A stretch of DNA of 24,905 nucleotides from EX4572-165 sp964581795. GTDB taxonomy: Archaea > Thermoplasmatota > E2 > DHVEG-1. The notes beneath the pieces were generated by a model. That model saw only the letters and a program-made list of their open reading frames with translations. It ran no database searches and had not been told where the DNA came from. The position numbers were made by a program, and so were the translations under genes. The stretch lies in contig CAZOPW010000033.1 in assembly GCA_964581795.1 (NCBI GenBank), positions 1 to 24,905 on the forward strand, read 5' to 3'. Positions 1 to 5,345 of the stretch are shown piece after piece; positions within the stretch are counted from its first letter, which is position 1; every line of letters starts with the position of its first letter.

Positions 1-61
1 GTAAATTGGCAAATACTGACAAAAGACTCTTAAGAAGAAACTACTTTTCCGGTTGTATTCC

Positions 62-1363
62 ATGTTAGATATTAAACTCATTAGAGAAAATCCAGACCTT
101 GTTAAAGAAAATCTCCGCCGTAGAAAAAAACCACAATTTTTAGAGATGTTAGATGAGGTGATAAACACTGATGAGGAATGGAGAACATTGAAATCGCAAG
201 AAGATTCACTGAGACAAAAGCGAAATGAGTTAACTAAATCAATTCAACAATTAAAAAAAGAAGGAAAAGCAGATGAAATACCAAAAGTGATTGCTGAAGC
301 GAAAAGAATTCCAGATCAAATTAAAACCTTAGAAGAAAAACGGGAACAAGCAAAACAAAAACGTGATAATCTTCTTTTACAAATTCCAAATTTGCTTCAC
401 GAATCCGTTCCATATGGAGAAGATGATGAAGGAAATGTAACCGTTGATACATGGGGAGAAAAACCAACATTTTCATTCGAACCAAAATCCCATGTTGATC
501 TTGTGGAATCATTACAGCTTGCTGATATCCAACGAGCAGCAAAAACGTCAGGAGCACGATTCTATTTTCTACAAGAAGAACTTGTTTCACTCGAATTTGC
601 TATCATTCAACATGCACAACAATTGCTTAGAAAGAGAGGGTACCAATTGATTATTCCTCCAACATTAGTGAAAGGATTCATTATGGAAGGTGGGGGATTT
701 CTTCCAACATACCGAGATGATGTTTATAAAATTGAAGATGAAGATTTGTTTTTAGTTGGAACAAGTGAAGCACCACTTGTTGGAATGCATGCCGATGAAA
801 TACTTTATGAGGATGAATTTCCTATCCGTTATGCGGGGTTTTCTACTTGTTTTCGAACGGAGGCAGGAGCTCATGGAAAAGACACCAAGGGTATTTTTCG
901 AACGCATCATTTTGAAAAAATAGAACAAATTTCCATAACGAGCCCTGGACAAAGTTGGGATGAACATGACTATCTTTTTGAAACTGCGGAGTTATTCTGG
1001 CAATCACTTGACATACCTTACAGGAAAGTAAATATTTGTACAGGGGACCTAGGTATTGTTGCCTCAAAAAAATTTGACTTAGAGGGATGGTATCCTTCTC
1101 AAAAGGCCTATAGAGAACTCGTGTCTACGAGTAACTGTACTGATTATCAAACTCGTCGATTAAAGATTAGATACCGAGAAAAAGATGGAATGCCAACCCG
1201 AACAGCTCATTCATTGAATTCAACATTAATTGCTATTGAACGAGGACTTACCTGTATTCTTGAAAATTATCAGCAGGAAGATGGGAGTGTCGTTGTACCA
1301 AAAGCATTACAAAAATATACTGCTTTCTCTCGAATAGAAGGAAAAAAAAGAAAGAAAAAATGA
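62..1363 (+). CDS. serS: Seryl-tRNA synthetase
   Basis: Charges tRNA-Ser with serine in the cytoplasm. The 433-residue product has the usual SerRS layout: an N-terminal helical arm rich in K, E and Q (about residues 30-105) and a class II catalytic core. Motif 2 is seen as FRTEAGAHGKDTKG followed by the FRTHHFEKIEQ stretch, and motif 3 as the C-terminal run from TRTAHSLNSTLIAIERGL to QEDGSVVVPKAL. This is the common (bacterial/eukaryal-type) SerRS, not the rare methanogen type. An in-frame TTG at 53 would add three residues, but ATG at 62 gives the family start MLDIKLIRENPD and is preferred. No clear Shine-Dalgarno site precedes it, and the promoter may lie outside the window. The tail is very lysine-rich. 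The gene converges on the ferredoxin gene, with an 18-bp gap. Confidence 0.97.
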   Translation: MLDIKLIRENPDLVKENLRRRKKPQFLEMLDEVINTDEEWRTLKSQEDSLRQKRNELTKSIQQLKKEGKADEIPKVIAEAKRIPDQIKTLEEKREQAKQKRDNLLLQIPNLLHESVPYGEDDEGNVTVDTWGEKPTFSFEPKSHVDLVESLQLADIQRAAKTSGARFYFLQEELVSLEFAIIQHAQQLLRKRGYQLIIPPTLVKGFIMEGGGFLPTYRDDVYKIEDEDLFLVGTSEAPLVGMHADEILYEDEFPIRYAGFSTCFRTEAGAHGKDTKGIFRTHHFEKIEQISITSPGQSWDEHDYLFETAELFWQSLDIPYRKVNICTGDLGIVASKKFDLEGWYPSQKAYRELVSTSNCTDYQTRRLKIRYREKDGMPTRTAHSLNSTLIAIERGLTCILENYQQEDGSVVVPKALQKYTAFSRIEGKKRKKK

Positions 1364-1381
1364 TAAATTTTATGTTTTATT

Positions 1382-1549
1382 TTATAAAGATATTGCATCG
1401 ACAGGGCATTCATCAACACATGCACCGCATTCAGTACAGGTGTCTGCATCTATTTTTGCCTTGTCTTCTAATGTGATGGCGTCAACAGGACAGGCGTCAA
1501 CGCAGACACCACATGAAATGCAAGTATCCTCATCAACTACAGCGGGCAT
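1382..1549 (-). CDS. 2[4Fe-4S] ferredoxin, 55 aa
   Basis: Small electron-transfer protein carrying two [4Fe-4S] clusters. The 55-residue product starts MPAVVDEDTCISCGVCVDAC and has two complete CxxCxxCxxxCP motifs: CISCGVCVDACP near residues 10-21 and CTECGACVDECP near 38-49. The two halves are an obvious internal duplication, each ending in VDAI. Upstream codons in this frame stay open for a while but show no ATG, GTG or TTG, so ATG at 1549 is the start. A TATA-like box at 1627-1636 serves this strand and faces the riboswitch leader on the other strand. Likely partners are the many redox Fe-S enzymes of the cell, including the radical SAM proteins in this window, but none is specified by context. 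Confidence 0.95.
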   Translation of the reverse strand: MPAVVDEDTCISCGVCVDACPVDAITLEDKAKIDADTCTECGACVDECPVDAISL

Positions 1550-1624
1550 AATTGGCTGTAATAACCAATACTTTTTAACTTTTTCTCCAATGAAATTCGT
1601 TAATAATCGAGTATTTGAACGAAA

Positions 1625-1638
1625 AGTTTATATTAATA
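1625..1638. promoter_or_regulatory. AT-rich TATA element, probably bidirectional
   Basis: The stretch around TTTATATTAATA reads as a TATA box in both directions. On the plus strand its centre lies about 27 bp before 1658-1660, where the riboswitch-like RNA begins, so the transcript would start almost exactly at the aptamer. On the minus strand it would drive the ferredoxin with a leader of roughly 50 nt. Placement is inferred from spacing only. Confidence 0.55.
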
Positions 1639-1659
1639 AAAGATGCTATTTTATTAGAA

Positions 1660-1726
1660 GTGGTGATGGAGCCCACCAGGGTGATATACACCTAAACCGC
1701 CACACCAACTGGCTAACGGCCCCTAC
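1660..1726 (+). promoter_or_regulatory. Fluoride riboswitch (crcB-type) aptamer
   Basis: The RNA matches the fluoride aptamer architecture. P1 is TGGTG (1661-1665) pairing with CACCA (1674-1678) and closes the loop ATGGAGCC. An optional small hairpin follows, GGTG (1680-1683) with CACC (1689-1692). Then come the conserved AAACCGCC (1694-1701) and P3 pairing GCC (1699-1701) with GGC (1711-1713), then TAACGGCCCCTAC (1714-1726). The P1 loop GGAGCC (1668-1673) can form the pseudoknot with GGCCCC (1718-1723) with one A-C mismatch. From memory, the Thermotoga petrophila aptamer has the same order: GGGCGATGAGGCCCGCCC, AAACTGCCC, GGGCTGATGGCCTCTAC. It precedes two small genes of unknown role, not a recognisable fluoride channel. 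The mismatch and the unusual downstream gene are the main doubts. Confidence 0.83.
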
Positions 1727-1741
1727 TATCAAATATGGGTG

Positions 1742-1832
1742 ATTAGTATCAAAAAAAGTGGCTATGGTGTTGGTTTATGATTTTCCGGTCTTTTTTTAAT
1801 AGTCTTAATATGATACTAATGTCCTTTTTTTT
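1742..1832 (+). promoter_or_regulatory. Possible expression platform: 10-bp inverted repeat and U-tracts
   Basis: ATTAGTATCA (1742-1751) is an exact inverted repeat of TGATACTAAT (1811-1820). The loop contains AAAAAAAG (1751-1758), which can pair with CTTTTTTT (1790-1797). Two runs of T, at 1791-1797 and 1825-1832, could act as archaeal U-tract terminators between the aptamer and the ORF at 1853. Whether fluoride binding changes this fold is inference; no direct overlap between aptamer pairing and this stem is seen. Confidence 0.4.
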
Positions 1833-1852
1833 AAAATTATGGAGGAAAAAGA

Positions 1853-2092
1853 ATGAGTGTTTCTCAGCGTTTGGAAAAAAAGATAGGTAGGCTGGAGCGA
1901 TCAATTGAGAAAAAGAAAGAAAAGATAAGCGATTTAGAAATTCAATTCAAGGGTCATCAGATAGCTGAAAAAAAATATAGTTTGAAGAAAAAACATCTTC
2001 AATCGAAAATTCGGGATTTGGATGCGCAAGTGAGAGTGTTAAAAGGGGGCCTAGTTAGAAAAAAACATCAACTAGGAAAATCAGCAGAATAG
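1853..2092 (+). CDS. Small coiled-coil protein of unknown function, downstream of riboswitch
   Basis: I do not recognise this 79-residue protein. Nearly the whole sequence is charged and helical, with heptad-like spacing of L and I (QRLEKKIGRLERSIEKKKEK, then KKHLQSKIRDLDAQVRVLKG), so a coiled coil or helical hairpin is likely. It has no membrane segment, no signal peptide and no cysteine, and is strongly basic. A strong Shine-Dalgarno site GGAGG (1841-1845) lies 7 nt before ATG. Its leader carries the fluoride-riboswitch-like aptamer, so it is the first gene of a transcript that may respond to fluoride. It is not a Fluc/CrcB or CLC-F channel, both of which are membrane proteins. A nucleic-acid-binding or stress-related role is possible but unsupported. 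The 40-residue ORF at 2163 follows on the same strand. Confidence 0.8.
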   Translation: MSVSQRLEKKIGRLERSIEKKKEKISDLEIQFKGHQIAEKKYSLKKKHLQSKIRDLDAQVRVLKGGLVRKKHQLGKSAE

Positions 2093-2162
2093 TGATACAG
2101 TTTTTGATTGTAAGATAAAGTAGGAAAATGAAGTCATTTTAAATTAGAATGGAGGCAATGTA

Positions 2163-2285
2163 ATGAAAAATAAAATAATCGATTTTTTGAAATCATCGGG
2201 TTTCACAATGGTAAGTGATGTTTCAGCATCTCGAAAAATCTTTGTGTATGATAATATTCTTGTTTGCGTAGAAGAAAAAAATTAA
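2163..2285 (+). CDS. 40-aa hypothetical protein
   Basis: A short ORF with a strong Shine-Dalgarno site GGAGG (2151-2155) placed 7 nt before ATG. The product begins MKNKIIDFLKSSGFTMVSDV and ends VYDNILVCVEEKN. The pattern of one helix followed by short beta-like segments looks like a folded mini-domain rather than random sequence. It follows the coiled-coil gene by about 70 nt with no clear promoter between, so it is probably on the same riboswitch-led transcript. Function is unknown, and similarity to any named family could not be judged. Confidence 0.6.
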   Translation: MKNKIIDFLKSSGFTMVSDVSASRKIFVYDNILVCVEEKN

Positions 2286-2336
2286 TGATAGGATTAAAAA
2301 GCATCCTCATCTATTAATTATATGTTCACCTCTTTT

Positions 2337-3434
2337 TTAAAATAACATATAAATGTCGAGAAGATCTCTTGAGATATCTCCGTCTGCATCGTATGCTAAC
2401 ACCTTAATGGTATGCAATCCTTGTGATATTTGCATTGAGTATTCATAAGGCGGTGTTTCATCAGTTACTTGATAGGTGTCATCAACATAAATTTCGATTT
2501 TTTCAGTATTTTCAGCTGATGCTTTGAGGTGTATTGGACCAATTATTCGTGGAGCTGCTTTCTGTATTCTTGGTATATTTCTTAGAATTTGATTAAATTC
2601 ATATCCTAAAATATAAGAATGAAAGATCTGAGGGTATTGAATGTAAACTTTTGGTACATCGGGATTGATGTTTCCATATACTCCATCAACGTACATCACA
2701 CCAGTTCCTTGTCCATACCATTCTGCAAACCAAGTAGAATCATAATGCATTCGAATGTATCCGTTTTCACCCCACTCGGGTCCGCCACTATTTTTTATAA
2801 TCCAGCATTGGTTTATGTCATCATAACCAAAGATAGTCATAACATGACCTCCTCTCCTAGGGCCAAATGTGTGTTGATAGACACCGCCAGAATAATGATT
2901 AAAATCTTTATATAAATTAAAACAAGCTGGTAAAGGTCCGTATTCAATTAATGCCTCTTTAATCGCAGTCTGATTTCGTTCTACCCAACCCCATTCGGTT
3001 ATTTTTACTGTTCTGTTTTCCCAACCTTCAACACTGGTGTATGGGTAATCGAATGGTCGATGTGGGTCTGGATAACATCCTTCGTCTGGAACACCATGAG
3101 TGATTAAATAATCTGCTGCATCCTCTATATTAACATAGCCATCATCGTATGATCCTCCAGCGTAAAAATAAAGATGTGTTTCAGAGAGATCTGGATTGTA
3201 CAATTGGCAAGAATTATATTGGAGTTTAGTTTCAACAGCAGCACATAATGCATAGGATTCACAAGTTGGTGCAGGTGCTTGGTTTTTCACAGGTGTAGAA
3301 TAATCGATTCCGTCAATATTTGTCCAGCTGAAAAATGAAGGAAGTTGATTATCAGTTGCTTCTGTTGATTCGAGGAATGGAGTAACCAAGAGCAGTCCGA
3401 ATGTTAAGCAGAAGATTAGAATGGTTTTTTTCAT
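2337..3434 (-). CDS. Secreted papain-like (C1A) cysteine peptidase, copy A
   Basis: Predicted extracellular protease of 365 residues. An N-terminal signal peptide (residues 1 to about 26, MKKTILIFCLTFGLLL...) is followed directly by a C1A catalytic domain with no evident long propeptide. The catalytic set is visible: Gln52 and Cys58 in NQAPAPTCESYA, His197 in RRGGHVMTIFGYDD and Asn215 in IIKNSGGPEWGENGY. The usual CGSCW around the nucleophile is replaced by APTCES, and the conserved Trp after Asn-Ser is Gly here. After about residue 290 comes a linker and a C-terminal beta-sandwich-like domain (TEKIEIYVDDTYQVTDETPP, then GLHTIKVLAYDADGD) resembling bacterial Ig-like adhesion domains. It is a tandem paralogue of the next gene, with 69 bp between them. 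A TATA-like AT-rich stretch lies just upstream (about 3458-3472). Confidence 0.92.
   Translation of the reverse strand: MKKTILIFCLTFGLLLVTPFLESTEATDNQLPSFFSWTNIDGIDYSTPVKNQAPAPTCESYALCAAVETKLQYNSCQLYNPDLSETHLYFYAGGSYDDGYVNIEDAADYLITHGVPDEGCYPDPHRPFDYPYTSVEGWENRTVKITEWGWVERNQTAIKEALIEYGPLPACFNLYKDFNHYSGGVYQHTFGPRRGGHVMTIFGYDDINQCWIIKNSGGPEWGENGYIRMHYDSTWFAEWYGQGTGVMYVDGVYGNINPDVPKVYIQYPQIFHSYILGYEFNQILRNIPRIQKAAPRIIGPIHLKASAENTEKIEIYVDDTYQVTDETPPYEYSMQISQGLHTIKVLAYDADGDISRDLLDIYMLF
2989..3116. repeat. 128-bp near-identical tract shared by the two peptidase genes, copy 1
   Basis: This stretch matches 4159-4286 with a single difference (GATAACATCC at 3071-3080 against GATAGCATCC). It encodes the identical protein segment from DYLITHGVPDEGCYPDPHRP to TVKITEWG. 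Flanking sequence diverges sharply on both sides. Confidence 0.95.
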
Positions 3435-3503
3435 GATATCACTTATATATTGAATGACATATATTAAAATATATGGGGTGTTTTGGTTTTATACGGTCTA
3501 TTC

Positions 3504-4604
3504 TTAGATAAGCACAAATACGTCAATTATATCTTTTGAAAGATCTCCGTTCTCATTATATGCTATGATTTCAATTGTATGTAATCCTCTTGGTAATTTT
3601 GTTTTCCAATCGAAAGGAAAACTATTATCTGTAAGTTGGAGTTCATCATCAACATAAATTTCGATTTTTTCAGAGTTTTCAGCACTAATCTCAAAAGTCA
3701 CTGGTCCAATGATTCGTGGAGCTGCTTTTTGAATATTTGGTAGAGATCGAATTAATTGAGGAAGTTCAAAATCAAAGATGTAGGAGTGAAAGATTTCTGG
3801 AGAATCAATAGTAATTTTTGGGACGTATGGTTTGAAATTACCATGTACGCCGTCGATATAAATAATGCCGGTCTCACCACCATAACATCCATCAATAAAC
3901 ATGTCCATGTCGTATCCCATATGGAACCATCCATTATCGCCCCATTGTTCTCCCCAACTATTCTTTACAAGCCAACTTTCTGTTGTATCATTATAGCCCA
4001 TTAGAGATACTAAATGACCACCAACAATTGTATCAGTTGAGCGATGATATATGCCTTCATTGTAATCATACATGTCTTCGTAGACATAGATACATATTGT
4101 GAGAGGGCCATAGTTGATTAATGCATTTTTTATCGCTTCTTTTTGATGAGGAATATATCCCCATTCGGTTATTTTTACTGTTCTGTTTTCCCAACCTTCA
4201 ACACTGGTGTATGGGTAATCGAATGGTCGATGTGGGTCTGGATAGCATCCTTCGTCTGGAACACCATGAGTGATTAAATAATCTGCAGCGTCTCTGACAT
4301 TGACACCACCTGCTTCATATGTTCCGCCCGCGTAAAAATAAAGATGAGCTTCTGATAGATCGGGTTGAAATAATTCTTCAGTTTGATATTGTATAATCGT
4401 TTCAAGAGCTGCACATAATGCATATGCTTCGCAGGTTGGAGCTGGGCTTTGATCTTTGATTGGTGTTGTATAATCTATTCCATTTACATTGGTCCAGGAA
4501 AAAGAGGTAGGAAGATTAGTAAGTTGTTGGTCAACTGGAGATGTTGTTGGCAATAGGATACCGATTACTGAAATGATGAGAAGAATATTTATTGTTTTTT
4601 TCAT
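3504..4604 (-). CDS. Secreted papain-like (C1A) cysteine peptidase, copy B
   Basis: A 366-residue tandem paralogue of copy A with the same plan: signal peptide (MKKTINILLIISVIGILLP), C1A catalytic domain, and a C-terminal Ig-like domain around SEKIEIYVDDELQLTD and RGLHTIEIIAYNENGD. The catalytic residues sit at the same positions: Cys58 in DQSPAPTCEAYA, His197 in VGGHLVSLMGYND, Asn215 in LVKNSWGEQWGDNGW. Unlike copy A it keeps the canonical NSWG motif. Outside the 128-bp shared tract the proteins are only moderately similar, roughly half to 60 percent identical by eye. A TATA box (TTAAATATAA read on the minus strand, 4635-4644) predicts a leader of about 10 nt. Both enzymes probably degrade extracellular protein, and the Ig-like domain may tether them to the surface or bind substrate. 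Confidence 0.93.
   Translation of the reverse strand: MKKTINILLIISVIGILLPTTSPVDQQLTNLPTSFSWTNVNGIDYTTPIKDQSPAPTCEAYALCAALETIIQYQTEELFQPDLSEAHLYFYAGGTYEAGGVNVRDAADYLITHGVPDEGCYPDPHRPFDYPYTSVEGWENRTVKITEWGYIPHQKEAIKNALINYGPLTICIYVYEDMYDYNEGIYHRSTDTIVGGHLVSLMGYNDTTESWLVKNSWGEQWGDNGWFHMGYDMDMFIDGCYGGETGIIYIDGVHGNFKPYVPKITIDSPEIFHSYIFDFELPQLIRSLPNIQKAAPRIIGPVTFEISAENSEKIEIYVDDELQLTDNSFPFDWKTKLPRGLHTIEIIAYNENGDLSKDIIDVFVLI
4159..4286. repeat. 128-bp near-identical tract shared by the two peptidase genes, copy 2
   Basis: Partner of 2989-3116, in the same orientation, with one mismatch over 128 bp. Confidence 0.95.
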
Positions 4605-4634
4605 AATTTGTCCCCACTAGTATTATTCACATAA

Positions 4635-4644
4635 TTATATTTAA
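4635..4644 (-). promoter_or_regulatory. TATA box of peptidase copy B
   Basis: TTAAATATAA on the minus strand. Standard archaeal spacing puts the transcript start near 4613, a few nucleotides before the ATG at 4604. Confidence 0.5.
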
Positions 4645-4697
4645 GATATTTGATACCGATTATCGTATTTTGTAAGATTTTTTCCTAGAAAAAGGGA

Positions 4698-4730
4698 AAA
4701 TATTATAATCCGAAACTATTTAGGTTTGCC
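4698..4730 (+). promoter_or_regulatory. Promoter and possible DtxR-type half-site of the regulator gene
   Basis: AAATATTATAAT (4698-4709) is a plausible TATA box. TTAGGTTTGCC (4720-4730), located where transcription should begin, matches the left half of the bacterial DtxR box TTAGGTTAGCC in 10 of 11 positions. The right half is not conserved. Autoregulation is inferred. Confidence 0.4.
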
Positions 4731-4740
4731 AAAAAAGTGA

Positions 4741-5217
4741 ATGATTATGCCATCAGAACGAACAGAAGATTATTTAGAAGCACTGATGCAAATTATTGAT
4801 GAAAAAGGATTTGCAAAAGTGAAAGATATCGCTGAACTCTTATCGATTTCTCCCTCAAGTGTTACTGAAATGTTTCAAAAATTAAAAGAACATGGCTATA
4901 TTCATTATGAAAAATATCGGGGTGTAACCTTAACAAAAAAAGGTTTAGATATAGCAATGAAAACGAAGAAAAAGCATGAAACACTCAAAGAATTTTTATG
5001 TATCCTTGGTGTCCCAGATACGATAGCAAATGAGGATGCTTGTCGCATTGAACATGTCGTAAATGCTGAAACCATGAAACGGTTGACTAAGTTCGTCTCA
5101 TTCGTCCAAGATTTTGATGAAAGTCCACGATGGCTAAAACATTTTGAACACTATTATACAACAGGTAAACATTTTTCATGTAAAAAATTTTCAAAAGATA
5201 CAACTAATGGAAAATAA
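4741..5217 (+). CDS. DtxR/MntR-family metal-dependent transcriptional regulator
   Basis: Predicted cytosolic repressor that binds DNA when loaded with Fe2+ or Mn2+. The 158-residue protein has the N-terminal winged helix (residues about 5-70, with AKVKDIAELLSISPSSVTEM as the helix-turn-helix) and the helical metal-binding dimerisation domain (about 75-140). It has no C-terminal FeoA/SH3-like domain. Ligand positions fit the MntR pattern shifted by two: Asp10, Glu13, His79, Cys101, Glu104 and His105 (in DACRIEHVV). The Cys is typical of DtxR, where MntR has Glu, so the site looks mixed. ATG at 4741 and ATG at 4747 are both possible; the second would give exact MntR numbering. The predicted leader is very short. 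The Tes homologue follows on the same strand 128 nt away, probably with its own promoter. Confidence 0.92.
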   Translation: MIMPSERTEDYLEALMQIIDEKGFAKVKDIAELLSISPSSVTEMFQKLKEHGYIHYEKYRGVTLTKKGLDIAMKTKKKHETLKEFLCILGVPDTIANEDACRIEHVVNAETMKRLTKFVSFVQDFDESPRWLKHFEHYYTTGKHFSCKKFSKDTTNGK

Positions 5218-5275
5218 AAATCATAAAATTTGAAAATTGATAATTATTTTGTAATAAAATGATTGTCTAGTTGAT

Positions 5276-5322
5276 GGTAAATATTTATCTATGATTAATG
5301 GATGTAATCTGCAACGAGCAGA
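5276..5322 (+). promoter_or_regulatory. Leader region of the Tes gene
   Basis: TAAATATTTAT (about 5279-5289) is a possible TATA box. The small hairpin TCTGC-AACGA-GCAGA (5308-5322) lies in the predicted leader. Both are weak, and no known riboswitch pattern is seen. Confidence 0.3.
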
Positions 5323-5345
5323 GAAATAAATGGATTGGATGACCT

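Noticed and set aside
1661..1726. Minus-strand reading GGGGCCGTTAGCCAGTTGGT looks like the start of a tRNA with its D-arm
   Set aside because: No T-arm (GGTTC-like) or full acceptor pairing follows at the right distance, and the plus strand fits the fluoride aptamer much better.
1440..1742. 100-codon open frame on the plus strand
   Set aside because: It lies over the ferredoxin gene and the aptamer, has no protein-like features, and is the shadow of the Cys-rich gene.
5308..5322. Small hairpin TCTGC-AACGA-GCAGA as a riboswitch before tes
   Set aside because: Only 5 bp and no conserved motif around it; common by chance.
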